NCBI GenBank assembly: GCA_937889015.1
Contig: CALARR010000344.1
Location: 1-64,000 of the forward strand
Direction: 5' to 3'
DNA from: an uncultured Planctomycetales bacterium
GTDB taxonomy: Bacteria > Planctomycetota > Planctomycetia > Pirellulales > Thermoguttaceae
DNA length: 64,000 nucleotides
Positions 9,009 to 18,010 of this stretch are shown here, one piece after another. Within the stretch, counting starts at the first letter, position 1. Every line of letters begins with the position of its first letter. The position numbers and the translations under genes were made by a program. The notes under the pieces were generated by a model. That model was given only the letters and a program-made list of their open reading frames with translations, searched no databases and had not been told where the DNA came from.

Positions 9009-10319
9009 TCAGGCCGGGCGTGGAGCGTCGGCGAGGGCCTGCCCCAGCGACCAGCGATCGGGGAGCGTGGTTTCCTTGGAGATCACGACAACGCCGTCGC
9101 GAACCATGCCGAACTGGCTCTCTTCGGTGTTTTCGAGGTGCGTGGGGTTGATGATTTGCGCGCCGCGGCCGATACGGCAATTCTTATCGATGATCGCCCC
9201 ATCGATGACGGTCGCTTCGCCCACGCCCAGCGGTGGACGACCGCCATTGCCCGCTTCGTCGGGGATTTCGTAGAAATCGTTGCCCATGAGGATCGAGTTG
9301 CGGATGACCACGTTTCGGCCGATGAGGCAGCGTAGGCCGATAATGCTGTTTTCGATCACGGCGCCTTCGTCGATCATGCAGCCGTCGGCAATCAGGCTGC
9401 CGCGGATCATGGCTCCATCGAGACGCGTGGGAGGCAGGAAGCGGGCTCGGGAGTAGATCGGGGCCGCGGCCAAGGAGAGCTTGAACTCGGGGGCCGGGTT
9501 GGCGAGTTGCAGATTCGCCTCGTAGAAGGAGCGGATCGTTCCAATGTCTTCCCAATACCGGTCGAACAAATGCACCTGCACTCGCCGGGTGCGGATGGAA
9601 GCGGGGAAGACTTCCCGGCCAAAGTCCTGGTAATCGGTTTTCCGCAGCACGTCCACCAACGTGTCGCGGTTGAAGAGGTAGATTCCCATGTTGGCTAGGC
9701 AATCGCGGCCCCGACTGGGAATACCTTGCGCGTCGATCCAGGCCGGATTGGTGCGAACGTGGGCCAGTTCCTGCTCAGTCTTCGGCTTCTCCAGGAATCC
9801 GGCCACGCGTCCGGTGTCATCCAGGCGCATGATTCCCAGTCCCGCGGCGTCTTTGCTGTGGACCGGGACAGAAGCGATGGTCACATCGGCCCCGGTACGC
9901 TCGTGGGTGGCGATCATGTCGCGGAAATCCATGCGGTAGAGCTGGTCGCCGGAGAGGATCAGCACCTTGTCGATTCCGTGCTGCTCTACGTAGCGCAGGT
10001 TCTGGCGGACGGCGTCGGCCGTGCCCTGGTACCAATCGGCGCTGGTGTTGGTCTGCTGCGCGGCGAGGATTTCGACGAACCCTCCGTCAAAGGGGTCGAA
10101 GGTGTAGGTGCTGCGGATGTGCCGGTGCAGGCTGACGGAGTTGAACTGCGTGAGGACGTAGATCCGGTTCAGGCCGCTGTTGAGGCAGTTGGAGAGGGGA
10201 ATGTCGATCAAGCGGTACTTGCCGGCGATGGGCACGGCCGGCTTGGAACGGTACTTGGTCAGTGGGTACAACCGCGTTCCCCGTCCCCCACCCAATACCA
10301 GGGTAATCACGTTTCTCAT
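9009..10319 (-). CDS. glgC: Glucose-1-phosphate adenylyltransferase
   Basis: Makes ADP-glucose from glucose 1-phosphate and ATP, the committed step of bacterial glycogen synthesis. The 436-residue protein has the pyrophosphorylase signature GGGRGTRLYPLT at 10-21, SKPAVPIAGKYRLIDIPLSN at 25-44, and the sugar-phosphate-binding IRTRRVQVHLFDRYWEDIGT region. A C-terminal left-handed beta-helix of hexapeptide-like repeats follows (SIIGLRCLIGRNVVIRNSI). Length is typical of bacterial and plant-type enzymes. The HERTGADVTIASVPV segment is conserved. GGAG lies 6-7 bases before the ATG. No other glycogen gene is adjacent, so it is likely a single transcription unit divergent from the porin gene. Confidence 0.96.
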   Translation of the reverse strand: MRNVITLVLGGGRGTRLYPLTKYRSKPAVPIAGKYRLIDIPLSNCLNSGLNRIYVLTQFNSVSLHRHIRSTYTFDPFDGGFVEILAAQQTNTSADWYQGTADAVRQNLRYVEQHGIDKVLILSGDQLYRMDFRDMIATHERTGADVTIASVPVHSKDAAGLGIMRLDDTGRVAGFLEKPKTEQELAHVRTNPAWIDAQGIPSRGRDCLANMGIYLFNRDTLVDVLRKTDYQDFGREVFPASIRTRRVQVHLFDRYWEDIGTIRSFYEANLQLANPAPEFKLSLAAAPIYSRARFLPPTRLDGAMIRGSLIADGCMIDEGAVIENSIIGLRCLIGRNVVIRNSILMGNDFYEIPDEAGNGGRPPLGVGEATVIDGAIIDKNCRIGRGAQIINPTHLENTEESQFGMVRDGVVVISKETTLPDRWSLGQALADAPRPA

Positions 10320-10718
10320 GAGGTCTCCGTGCCGCTGCTAGTTCGGTTCTCGGTTGGCCTTTCTCCGCGGAATCGGTCAGGCGCCCTGCCTGCCGCATCC
10401 CCGCCCTATCTTAATGGCTGCTGGAAGAAGAGGGAATGACTCCCAACGCGAAGGTCGGGCAGCGCCGTCACCACTCGTACAACCGAACTGAAAACGATCA
10501 ACGGTGGTATGTGAATAACTTGAAATGGGGGAGGTTTTTTTCTGTTATGCGTGCGGTGCCGCTATATTCGGAATTGCTTATAATCCCTAGATTTTCCAGA
10601 TTGTTAAGCATGGGGGAGATACGTCCGATAGAGACTATACGGGATGGCACGGTTGTCATCCTGATCGGTCCGGCGTCGAGAGAGGACGCCGGGCGGCCCC
10701 CTAGAGCAAGGATGTCCT
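10320..10718 (+). promoter_or_regulatory. AT-rich control region and structured leader of the porin gene
   Basis: This 400-base divergent region is visibly AT-richer than its surroundings between about 10500 and 10620. A TATAAT box occurs at 10579-10584, but the matching -35 position is poor. The implied leader of about 130 bases contains a stem of eight pairs (CCGGCGTC at 10670-10677, GACGCCGG at 10685-10692) with a GAGAGAG loop about 26 bases before the start. AAGGA at 10708 is the ribosome binding site. A hairpin so close to the start could affect translation of an abundant outer membrane protein. On the minus strand a TAAGAT box near 10408 might serve glgC. Confidence 0.4.
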
Positions 10719-12137
10719 ATGCACGCCCCCCTCTCGCACTGGATCGGGTTGCTGCTTCTTGGAGCAGGACCCATCTACGATACGGCCGTTCCTTCTGGCG
10801 AAATTGATTGGACGGCTCGTATTCAGCAACTGGAAGCCGAGACCCAGGCCTTGCGGTCGGAAGTTTCGACCCTGCGAGCCCAACAGGGGCCGCTGATGGA
10901 AACGCCCGTCTCGCCACCGCTGGCCAATGACTACAGCTCGTCGCTGGCCGATCCCATGCTGTCGCCCGCGCCGAGCATGGACCAGGTGCGGGCCGAGATT
11001 CAGAAGAACGCCTGGAAGAAAGGCGACTTCACGATCAAGCCATACGGGATTTTGTGGGCGACGGCTTCCTATGAGACGTCGCGGACTTTCGTGGGCGATT
11101 ACGTGATGTATGTCTATCCGGACAGTTTGGAGGGTGAACCGGCTTTCCACACGGACGCGCGTTCCACGCGTCTTGGACTCGACATCGGCGGCCCTCGCAT
11201 TCCGTTCTTCTGTTGCGCGCAAAGCGGTGGAAAGGTCGAAATCGACTTCCAGCGGTCAATCGATTCGGAAAATAAGGCCAGTGTGCTGCTGCGGCACGCG
11301 TATTTCGAGATCAAGAACGAAGAGTTTCGTCTCTTGGCTGGTCAGACCTGGGATGTGATTTCGCCTCTCTATCCAGGCACATTGATGTATTCGGTCGGTT
11401 GGGGCGGCGGCAATATCGGCTATCGCCGAGCCCAGTTCCGCGCAGATCGCTACATGGCTCTGACCGACACCTTCTTGCTCACGGCTCAGGGGTCGATCAA
11501 CACCGACATCACGTCGGACGTGGCCACCAATTTGTATGCTGACCATGCGGCCTGGCCGGTCATCGAAGGACGTCTGGGCACCACCCTCGGTCCGCGCGGC
11601 CGCGGCTGCCGGCCGATCGAATTCGGCGTTTCGGGACACATCGGCGAACAGGTCTTCGACTTCCGGGCGCCCACTTGGGCGAATCCGGTGGACGATCTTG
11701 CGCGTCGCACCTGGTCGCTGAACGCGGACATCCGGATCCCCATCACGTGCCGTTTTGGCGTACAAGCCGAGTTCTTCACGGGCGAGAACCTGGGGGCCTA
11801 CCTGGGCGGCATCTTGCAGGGCATCGACATGGGCACGCCCACGACTCCGGGAACGCGAGAACCGATTCGTTCTACGGGTGGCTGGGTCGACGTGTGGTAT
11901 GACTGGACTCCGCGGTTGCACAGCCATGTCGGCTACTCGATTGATGACCCGGTGGATGCCGACGTCACCGTCGGCCGGATCTACAACTCCTTCTGGTTTG
12001 CCAACGTGAGCTACGACGTGACCTCCAAGTTCCTGGTGGGCGTGGAAGTCATGCCGTGGCGGACCTTCTGGAAGGGGAACGGCTACAGCAACGGCGAGTC
12101 GTTCTACACGGGATTCACGGCGAAGTACAATTTTTGA
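10719..12137 (+). CDS. Outer membrane porin-like beta-barrel protein
   Basis: A 472-residue exported protein: a short hydrophobic signal segment (HWIGLLLLGAG), then a coiled coil at about 28-60 (ARIQQLEAETQALRSEV), a Pro/Ser linker, and a long run of alternating polar/aromatic strands ending in a terminal Phe (GFTAKYNF), the usual last residue of an outer membrane barrel. The FTIKPYGILWATASYETSRT opening of the barrel resembles DcaP-like and planctomycete porin families. The paired cysteines FFCCAQSG and single cysteines later are unusual for a barrel. The N-terminal coiled coil probably trimerises or reaches the periplasmic wall. It probably passes small solutes. Flanked by a regulated-looking leader and a strong terminator, so monocistronic. 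Confidence 0.8.
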   Translation: MHAPLSHWIGLLLLGAGPIYDTAVPSGEIDWTARIQQLEAETQALRSEVSTLRAQQGPLMETPVSPPLANDYSSSLADPMLSPAPSMDQVRAEIQKNAWKKGDFTIKPYGILWATASYETSRTFVGDYVMYVYPDSLEGEPAFHTDARSTRLGLDIGGPRIPFFCCAQSGGKVEIDFQRSIDSENKASVLLRHAYFEIKNEEFRLLAGQTWDVISPLYPGTLMYSVGWGGGNIGYRRAQFRADRYMALTDTFLLTAQGSINTDITSDVATNLYADHAAWPVIEGRLGTTLGPRGRGCRPIEFGVSGHIGEQVFDFRAPTWANPVDDLARRTWSLNADIRIPITCRFGVQAEFFTGENLGAYLGGILQGIDMGTPTTPGTREPIRSTGGWVDVWYDWTPRLHSHVGYSIDDPVDADVTVGRIYNSFWFANVSYDVTSKFLVGVEVMPWRTFWKGNGYSNGESFYTGFTAKYNF

Positions 12138-12172
12138 TTCTTCTCGTTGCCCAGCGGGCATCCGGGAGCGAA

Positions 12173-12208
12173 CCCCGCCGATTTCGGCTCAGGCTGAAAT
12201 CGGCGGGG
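12173..12208. terminator. Strong 13-bp terminator hairpin after the porin gene
   Basis: CCCCGCCGATTTC and GAAATCGGCGGGG form a perfect 13-bp stem around a 10-base loop, followed on the plus strand by the T-rich TGTCGTTTGTTGG. It is 36 bases past the porin stop and lies before the convergent PL11 gene (stop at 12332). Confidence 0.75.
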
Positions 12209-12331
12209 TGTCGTTTGTTGGGACTTGGCATCGGGGTGCCGCGTTCGGGCAGCATTGGCCGCATGCCAGCGGGCGACTATGGGGCGCCCTGATGTCGCCC
12301 CTCCGCAGGGTCGGAGGGCAGATTTCGAGGT

Positions 12332-14050
12332 CTACGGCTGGCGGCCCAGGTCGTAGCTGGTCATGGGGCATTGGTAGTAGCCCATCGTGGCGTGGGCCAC
12401 GTTGTTGCGATAGATGGGATCGGCCAACAAGCAAAGGCGGCGGTCTGTGGCGCGCAGGGTCGTTGTGTAGATCCGCATCTCGCCTGGCAGGGAGACGATG
12501 ATCTCCTCGCGCCAGTCGCCGAGGATGTCGGCGGCTGCCACAAACTTGCCACTGATCTGGCCGACCTGGCCGCCGAGGTACTTGACGATGCTCTTGTCGC
12601 GGATCAGTTCGCGCTGGCGGTCGGCGTCCCAATAGGCGACGCGCAGGCCGAAACCGCCCAGGTTCTCGCGGCTGATGAGTTGCCCTGTGGCGCTGTGCAG
12701 GAGTCCGAAGGCGAATTTCTTCTCCGCATCGGTGTCGGCGCCGTAGCACTCGCTGCCGGGGTGGCGCGGATCGATGTCGCTGCACAGGCCGAAACTGTGG
12801 ACATGCCGCGTGGGCTGGTCGTAGCCCCACAGCAGCTTGCCCGTGGCCGCCTCGACCAGGCACATGCCGTCGCGGGTTCGACGGGACTCGATGTTGTAGT
12901 AGATTTCCAGTCCCGGGCGCGCGGGGTCGATGTCGCCCACGTAGAGCGAATCGGGATGGCCCAGCCCGGTAGTCCACCGCAGCTTGCCGTTCGGGTCGAG
13001 GACGACGGAGCCGAGAATCACCTCGTCACGGCCGTCGCCGTCGATATCCACATTGTGCATCCAATGGGCGCCCTGTCCCTGGCACTCCTTGGGCGCCCCG
13101 ACGTTGCTCCATTGCCACCGCTGTTGGAGTTTGCCGTCGCGGTAGTCGTAGGCCACGGCCGTCATCTGCTTGTAGGTGCCGCGTGCCACGATCAGGCTGG
13201 GCTTCTTGCCGTCCAGATAGGCCACACCCAACTGATTGCGCGAGGCGCGATTGTAGCCTTCATCCTTGAAGGACTCGCGTGCGGGCCAGGCGGTCTGTGC
13301 AAGGGGCTTGGCTGTGCGGCCGTCGAGGACCGTGACGTATTCGGGGCCGGTTTGGACGCGGCCGTCGGTGTCGCGAGGATCACCTTCGCCGGTCTTGGCG
13401 ATGATCTCGGCCCGGCCGTCGCCGTCGAGATCGTAGACCAGGTACGGCGAGTACCAGATGCCACGTTCGATGGACCAGCCCAGGTCGTAACGCCACAAGA
13501 AGCGGCCGTCATGTGCGTAGGCCTCCAACTTGTAGGTATCGGGGCTGGGCTTCCAGTACTTCTCGTAGGGGTCGATATTGTCTTGGGGGTGTTTGATGAC
13601 GTAGTCCAAGCGGCCATCGCCGTCGAGATCGGCCATGCCGATCTTCTGGAAGTCGTAGGGTCCTTGCAGGCGGATGGACTGGTAGGGCATGAGGTCGGCG
13701 CTGCATGCAGCGGCCGCACTGGGAGCGGCTTCCGCGCCGCCGGTCACCGCGCGAACGAAGTAGCTGACCGGACCGGCCGGGGCGGACGTGTCGAGATAGT
13801 CGGTCGTCTTGGCCACGGGCTGCGCGGTGAGTTTCGTGGCCGCTGACCCGCTCTGGCGATAGACGTTGAAACTCACATCGGTCGGGTCGCTGGGCAGGAG
13901 GCGCCAGCCGACGTAGACCTGGCCCTGCTCGGCGCGAATGGCCACCAAGCCACGGTCGAGTCGTTCACGCTCCCCTGCGGCTGCGGCGGGCCGGTCGGCC
14001 GCCAGCAACGACAGGACGAAGACCAACGCGGAACTGGCAATGGCAGGCAT
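12332..14050 (-). CDS. Secreted rhamnogalacturonan lyase, polysaccharide lyase family 11
   Basis: Cleaves the rhamnogalacturonan I backbone of pectin by beta-elimination. The 572-residue protein has a signal peptide at about 1-25, a fibronectin-like domain at 26-115 and an eight-bladed propeller typical of PL11. The propeller carries repeated calcium loops DLDGDGRLD, DLDGDGRAE and DIDGDGRDE and the conserved segments KHPQDNIDPYEKYWKPSPDTYK-like (about residue 150) and WYSPYLVYDLDG. The end MGYYQCPMTSYDLGRQP matches the family C-terminus. Rhamnogalacturonan-like polymers occur in plant and algal material. The gene is convergent with the porin gene and appears to be alone. A TATACT box on the minus strand at 14231-14236 may be its -10 element. 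Confidence 0.92.
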   Translation of the reverse strand: MPAIASSALVFVLSLLAADRPAAAAGERERLDRGLVAIRAEQGQVYVGWRLLPSDPTDVSFNVYRQSGSAATKLTAQPVAKTTDYLDTSAPAGPVSYFVRAVTGGAEAAPSAAAACSADLMPYQSIRLQGPYDFQKIGMADLDGDGRLDYVIKHPQDNIDPYEKYWKPSPDTYKLEAYAHDGRFLWRYDLGWSIERGIWYSPYLVYDLDGDGRAEIIAKTGEGDPRDTDGRVQTGPEYVTVLDGRTAKPLAQTAWPARESFKDEGYNRASRNQLGVAYLDGKKPSLIVARGTYKQMTAVAYDYRDGKLQQRWQWSNVGAPKECQGQGAHWMHNVDIDGDGRDEVILGSVVLDPNGKLRWTTGLGHPDSLYVGDIDPARPGLEIYYNIESRRTRDGMCLVEAATGKLLWGYDQPTRHVHSFGLCSDIDPRHPGSECYGADTDAEKKFAFGLLHSATGQLISRENLGGFGLRVAYWDADRQRELIRDKSIVKYLGGQVGQISGKFVAAADILGDWREEIIVSLPGEMRIYTTTLRATDRRLCLLADPIYRNNVAHATMGYYQCPMTSYDLGRQP

Positions 14051-14387
14051 GGGATACTCCTGAAAGGGATGGAAACTTGGGGCGGTTTGGGGCGGGAGGC
14101 GGTCGTCGACTGCGCGAGGATCGCAGTCATGGAGCGCCTGGGGTGTCTGCAGGCACGCGGCGCGTCCCCGGGCTCACGCCGTTGCGACTCACAAGGGACA
14201 GCCGGCGCGACGCGGGAAGGGCCAAGAACCAGTATAGCGACTGGCCATGGCGCGCGGAATCTGCCACGTTCGACCGCCAAGGGCAATAAAAAAGCCCCGG
14301 CGCAGATCCTGCGACGGGGCTCGTTATCCGTGTTTCCCGGCACTTCTCACCGACCTGGGTCGGAAGGGGCGCCGAGGCTGTGGTGCA
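14051..14387. other. Intergenic region upstream of the PL11 gene
   Basis: Holds the TATACT box (minus, 14231-14236) with a weak -35 region, and the terminator of the upstream Lys/Pro/Ala-rich gene at 14288-14321. No coding frame of quality is visible. Confidence 0.4.
14288..14321 (-). terminator. Intrinsic terminator with T6 tract
   Basis: On the minus strand AGCCCCG and CGCAG pair with CTGCG and CGGGGCT around a three-base loop, interrupted by one small internal mismatch, and run straight into TTTTTT. This is a textbook Rho-independent terminator for the gene at 14388-15083. Confidence 0.88.
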
Positions 14388-15083
14388 TTACTTCTTCTCC
14401 GTGGGTTTCTTGTCTTTGGTGTCGGTGGGCAAGACCGGGAGTACGCTGCCAGCCTTCTTCTCGGCCGGCTTGTCGGTCTTGGGCTTCTCGGCCGGCTTTT
14501 CAGCCTTCTTCACCGCCGGCTTGTCGACCTTCTTCGTGGCGGCCGGGTCGATCTTCTTTTCGGCCTTCTTCACGGCGGGCTTCTCAGCCGGCTTTTCGGC
14601 CTTCCTTTCCGCCGGCTTCTCGACCTTCTTCTCGGCCGGTTTTTCAACCTTCTTCTCAGCCGGTTTTTCAACCTTCTTCTCAGCCGGTTTTTCAACCTTC
14701 TTTTCGGCCGGCTTCTCGATGGCCGGGGCCTTGGGCGCCGGCGGCGCAGTCTTCACCGCAGGCGGAGCCACGGGGGGCGGGGTGGCCGGTTTGACGGCCG
14801 GTCTTTCCGTCGGGGCCGGCGTCAAAGGCTGCGCTGGCGGGGCCGGGGGAGCCTTGACGGCCGGAGGAGCCGGAGGCGCCACGGGAGCGGGTTTGGCCTG
14901 CGCGGGCTGGCTCTGCACCGGCCCGCAAACGCTCGGGCAACTCGGCTCGCAGCAGGTGGAGACCGCGTGCCGGCACTTGGCACGGCGCAGGCAGTGCCGG
15001 CGGCACGCGGCCGTAGCGGTGTCGGCAAACATGGCTGCCGCCAGCAGGACCACGACAGCCACCAGGCCGAATCGTGTTTGCAT
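14388..15083 (-). CDS. Secreted Lys/Pro/Ala-rich repeat protein with Cys-rich head
   Basis: A 231-residue protein with no recognisable enzyme domain. MQTRFGLVAVVVLLAAAMFADTATA-type signal peptide (about 25 residues), then a compact Cys-rich, basic head with seven cysteines (CRRHCLRRAKCRHAVSTCC and two more), then a Pro/Ala-rich spacer and a lysine-rich tail built from a KPAEKKVE octapeptide repeated four times and degenerate KPAxKKAE units. It resembles planctomycete cell-surface or nucleoid-like low-complexity proteins; the exported signal argues for the envelope. Strong positive charge could bind polyanions such as extracellular polysaccharide or DNA. I chose the ATG at 15083 because the signal peptide begins there; upstream codons to 15197 look non-coding. 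A T6 terminator follows, so it is monocistronic. Confidence 0.75.
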   Translation of the reverse strand: MQTRFGLVAVVVLLAAAMFADTATAACRRHCLRRAKCRHAVSTCCEPSCPSVCGPVQSQPAQAKPAPVAPPAPPAVKAPPAPPAQPLTPAPTERPAVKPATPPPVAPPAVKTAPPAPKAPAIEKPAEKKVEKPAEKKVEKPAEKKVEKPAEKKVEKPAERKAEKPAEKPAVKKAEKKIDPAATKKVDKPAVKKAEKPAEKPKTDKPAEKKAGSVLPVLPTDTKDKKPTEKK

Positions 15084-15463
15084 CTTGGAGACCCTCCTTC
15101 GCTTGGGAACGCGGGACACAGGCGGTGGGCAAGGCGGACGAAGCACGAAATCGTCCGTCTCTGATACGGCACAAGCTCCAGCCGCAAGGCCCCTCATCTA
15201 GGCATTAAGAATACTTACCCTAGTCTACCCGAATGACCAATTCAACGGTTGTGGGCCCAAAAATGCGGTCGCGAAACAGAATGGGGCTGCGCGGATGAGC
15301 TTGTCCCCCCGCTAAAGTGTTGGTCAGTCTTTGTGGCAACGGCAACCGAGGCTGCGCGGTTGCACCACCGCGCGGGGGCCCGCCCCTGGCGGCCAACTCA
15401 GGTTTGGGGCATATTACAGACCTCAACGTGGTTCTCTGCAACAGATGCACATTCAGGACAACC
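15084..15463. other. Divergent intergenic region upstream of hslV
   Basis: Contains AT-rich patches at 15200-15260, and a CATATTACAG segment near 15408-15417 that might be a -10 box for hslV. I find no well-spaced -35 element, no heat-shock (CIRCE-type) inverted repeat and no RNA gene. Confidence 0.3.
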
Positions 15464-16009
15464 ATGCCCAAGACTCGATCGACCACCATACTGACCGTGC
15501 GTCACCAGGGGTTCGTGGCCATGGGGGGCGACGGGCAGGTGACCGTCGGCAATTCGATCATGAAGGGCGACGCCATGAAGATCCGCCGGCTGATGGACAA
15601 CCGGGTCCTGGTGGGCTTTGCGGGCGCCAGCGCCGACGCCTTTGCGCTGCTGGAGCGTTTTGAAGGGCAACTGAAGGAATTCAAGTCGAATGTTCCGCGA
15701 GCGGCGATCGAGCTGGCCAAGCAATGGCGCACCGATCGGCTGTTGCGGCGATTGGAGGCCTTGCTAGCCATCGTCGACAGCCGGCACACGCTTCTGTTGA
15801 CGGGCACGGGCGACGTGATCCAGCCCACCGACGGCGTGTTGGGGATCGGCTCGGGAGGGAGTTACGCCGTGGCCGCCGCTCGGGCACTGGTAGCGCACAG
15901 CAACTTGAGCGCGAGTGAAATCGTGCGCGCGGCGTTGGAGATCGCCGCCGGGATCGACATCTACACCAATACGCACATCATGGTCGAGGAGTTGGCGTGC
16001 GAGAACTGA
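15464..16009 (+). CDS. hslV: ATP-dependent protease subunit HslV (ClpQ)
   Basis: Proteolytic subunit of the HslUV chaperone-protease, a two-ring threonine protease in the cytoplasm. The 181-residue protein has the catalytic threonine in STTILTVRH: Thr7 would be exposed after removal of a six-residue propeptide MPKTRS. Escherichia coli HslV needs only Met removal. The segments VGNSIMKGDAMKIRRL, GFAGASADAFALLERF, ELAKQWRTDRLLRRLEALL and GIGSGGSYAVAAARAL are conserved, and GSGGSYA is part of the active-site wall. The start is the ATG at 15464, where homology begins; codons farther upstream look non-coding. hslU overlaps its last 13 bases in another frame, so translation is probably coupled. Confidence 0.96.
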   Translation: MPKTRSTTILTVRHQGFVAMGGDGQVTVGNSIMKGDAMKIRRLMDNRVLVGFAGASADAFALLERFEGQLKEFKSNVPRAAIELAKQWRTDRLLRRLEALLAIVDSRHTLLLTGTGDVIQPTDGVLGIGSGGSYAVAAARALVAHSNLSASEIVRAALEIAAGIDIYTNTHIMVEELACEN

Positions 16010-17328
16010 CACCGCGTGAGATCGTCGCCGAATTGGATCGCTACATCGTGGGCCAGGACGACGCCAAGCGCGCCGTGGCGATCGGGATTCGCAACCGTTG
16101 GCGGCGGCAACGCGTAGCCGACGACATGCGCTGCGAGGTGGCTCCCAAGAACATTCTGATGATCGGTCCGACGGGCGTGGGCAAGACCGAGATCGCCCGA
16201 CGTTTGGCCAAGCTCACCGGAGCGCCTTTCATCAAGGTGGAGGCCACCAAGTACACCGAGGTGGGTTACTACGGGCGCGACGTGGAGAGCATGGTGCGGG
16301 AACTGGTGGAGAACGCCATCGGGTTGGTCCGCAGCCAGGAGCGCAAGACGGTCGAAGAGGAGGCGCGCCGGCGGTCGGAAGAACGGCTGCTGGACATGCT
16401 GGTCCCCAGCCCCCCGGTGAGCGACGCCGAGGATCGCGAAGCCGCCGAACGCCATCGCCGCACGCGCGAGAAGATGCGGGCCAAGTTGCTGGCTGGCGAA
16501 CTGGACGAGCAGCGAGTGGAACTGGCCCTGGAGCAGAAGGCTGTGCCGATGCTGTTTACGGGCGTGGGCATGGAGCAGATGGACTTCGACCTGCAGGGGA
16601 TGTTCGAGAAGATCATCCCCAAGCACTCGGCGCGGCGCGAATTGAGCGTCTCTGAGGCGTGCAACGTGTTGTTCGAGCAGGAAGTCGAGTCGCTCATCAA
16701 CCAGGAAAAGGTCAATGCCGCCGCGGTGGATCTGGCCGAGAACCTGGGCATCATCTTCATCGATGAGTTGGACAAGATCGTGGCCAGCGAGCAGGCGCAC
16801 GGGGCGGACGTGTCGCGTCAGGGCGTGCAGCGCGATTTGCTGCCGATTGTCGAGGGGACCACGGTTCAGACGCGTTACGGCTTTGTGAAGACGGACCACG
16901 TGTTGTTCGTGGCAGCGGGGGCCTTCCACCGCGCCAAGCCCAGCGACCTGATGCCCGAGTTGCAGGGACGATTCCCGATTCGCGTGGAGTTGAAGGATCT
17001 GACGAAGGAGGATTTCGTGCGGATCCTGACCGAACCGCGCAACGCGCTGGTCAAGCAGTACCAGGCCCTGCTGGGCACCGAGGGGGTCGAACTGCGATTC
17101 ACGGAGGACGCCGTGGATGCCCTGGCCAGCTACGCCTTCCAGGTGAACCAGAGTTCCCAGAACATTGGGGCGCGGCGTCTGTACACGATCGTGGAGCGGA
17201 TGCTGGAGGACTTGAGCTTCGAAGCCCCGGAACGCAGCGGAAGCACGGTGCAGATCGACGCCGCTTACGTCCGTCGGCACCTGGAGAGCATCATCCAGGA
17301 CGAAGATCTGAGCCGCTTCATTCTGTAG
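15997..17328 (+). CDS. hslU: ATP-dependent protease ATPase subunit HslU (ClpY)
   Basis: AAA+ unfoldase that feeds substrates to HslV. Walker A GPTGVGKT at 57-64, Walker B IIFIDELDK near 250, the pore-type KYTEVGYYGRDVESMVREL segment after Walker A, and the sensor region ELQGRFPIRVEL. The intermediate I domain at about 110-230 is Arg/Glu-rich. The last eight residues EDLSRFIL match the C-terminal tail known to insert into HslV and activate it. Start is GTG at 15997, overlapping hslV by 13 bases; the protein begins MRELTPREIVAELDRYIVGQ, as in the family. 443 residues is normal. Confidence 0.97.
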   Translation: MRELTPREIVAELDRYIVGQDDAKRAVAIGIRNRWRRQRVADDMRCEVAPKNILMIGPTGVGKTEIARRLAKLTGAPFIKVEATKYTEVGYYGRDVESMVRELVENAIGLVRSQERKTVEEEARRRSEERLLDMLVPSPPVSDAEDREAAERHRRTREKMRAKLLAGELDEQRVELALEQKAVPMLFTGVGMEQMDFDLQGMFEKIIPKHSARRELSVSEACNVLFEQEVESLINQEKVNAAAVDLAENLGIIFIDELDKIVASEQAHGADVSRQGVQRDLLPIVEGTTVQTRYGFVKTDHVLFVAAGAFHRAKPSDLMPELQGRFPIRVELKDLTKEDFVRILTEPRNALVKQYQALLGTEGVELRFTEDAVDALASYAFQVNQSSQNIGARRLYTIVERMLEDLSFEAPERSGSTVQIDAAYVRRHLESIIQDEDLSRFIL

Positions 17329-17657
17329 CGCGGCGTGTGGCGCGAAGTGGCTGCCAGGGACTGGCCAATGGGCCCGGGAGGCAGGTTCTGCGCAGTCCGG
17401 CGTGGGCGGCTGGCCTGCTGGCCAAGGCGGACGGCAGGTGCCCGGGATGTGCCATCGGCCTCGGGGGAACCGGGTGAAAACCGAACCGTTGACCGGACCG
17501 AGCTCCCCCTCGGGAAGGTGTGCGGTGTCTTGCTGCCGCCAGAGTGCCACCCCCTCGCAGGTGTATTTATTCCTGGTGGATCTGAAGTATAGTTAAGGTT
17601 GATCTGTGGTGTTCGCTTTTGGCGAGGGGCGGTTGCATCTCTGTACGGCATCCCATC
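17329..17657. other. Gap after hslU
   Basis: No coding frame with conserved features. A TATAGT box at 17588-17593 may serve the small zinc-ribbon gene 65 bases downstream, but the -35 position is poor. No hairpin terminator is obvious after hslU. Confidence 0.3.
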
Positions 17658-17843
17658 ATGAAGTGTCCTTGCTGCTTGGCGAAAGGTCGTTTCAGCACCA
17701 TCCGGAATCTTCTGCCGGCCTATCTGTTTCCGGTACGGCCGTTCGTGGTCTGCGTGCGGTGCGATAGCTGCCTGCACCTGTTCTATCGTCTGCGCGGCAC
17801 CGAAGTGCTGTTCAAGTTCGGCGGTCCGGCGCTGTTTCTGTAG
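17658..17843 (+). CDS. Small CxxC...CxxC zinc-ribbon-like protein
   Basis: A 61-residue protein beginning MKCPCCLAKGRFSTIRNLLP, with two cysteine pairs: CPCC at 3-6 and CVRCDSC in the middle (about residues 32-38). This spacing fits a small zinc ribbon. The centre LLPAYLFPVRPFVVCVRCDSC is hydrophobic and the tail RLRGTEVLFKFGGPALFL is short. No function can be assigned. It could be a DNA/RNA-binding or protein-interaction element. The ATG at 17658 is preferred over an upstream start because the CPCC motif follows immediately. Coding status rests on the paired cysteines, the isolated position with a -10-like box in front, and the absence of competing genes. Confidence 0.6.
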   Translation: MKCPCCLAKGRFSTIRNLLPAYLFPVRPFVVCVRCDSCLHLFYRLRGTEVLFKFGGPALFL

Positions 17844-18010
17844 TGCGTCGTCCGTGAGGGGATGGTGCGCGCGTGAGGGGCGATTGTGCCCTGGCAAGGC
17901 CCGTGGCACGCGCGGCACGGGCCGGATGTGTTGCCGCGCTTGCCTGGCAAGCATGGCACGTGTCATGCTGCCCGACTTCTGGTATATTCGGCGGTGGCCG
18001 GACGCATGAG
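17844..18010. other. Short gap with a hairpin between convergent genes
   Basis: GGCCCGTG (17898-17905) and CACGGGCC (17916-17923) form an 8-bp stem with a 10-base loop; a second palindromic stretch CTTGCCTGGCAAG follows near 17940. No T tract. Plausible bidirectional terminator between 17843 (plus) and 18011 (minus). Confidence 0.4.
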
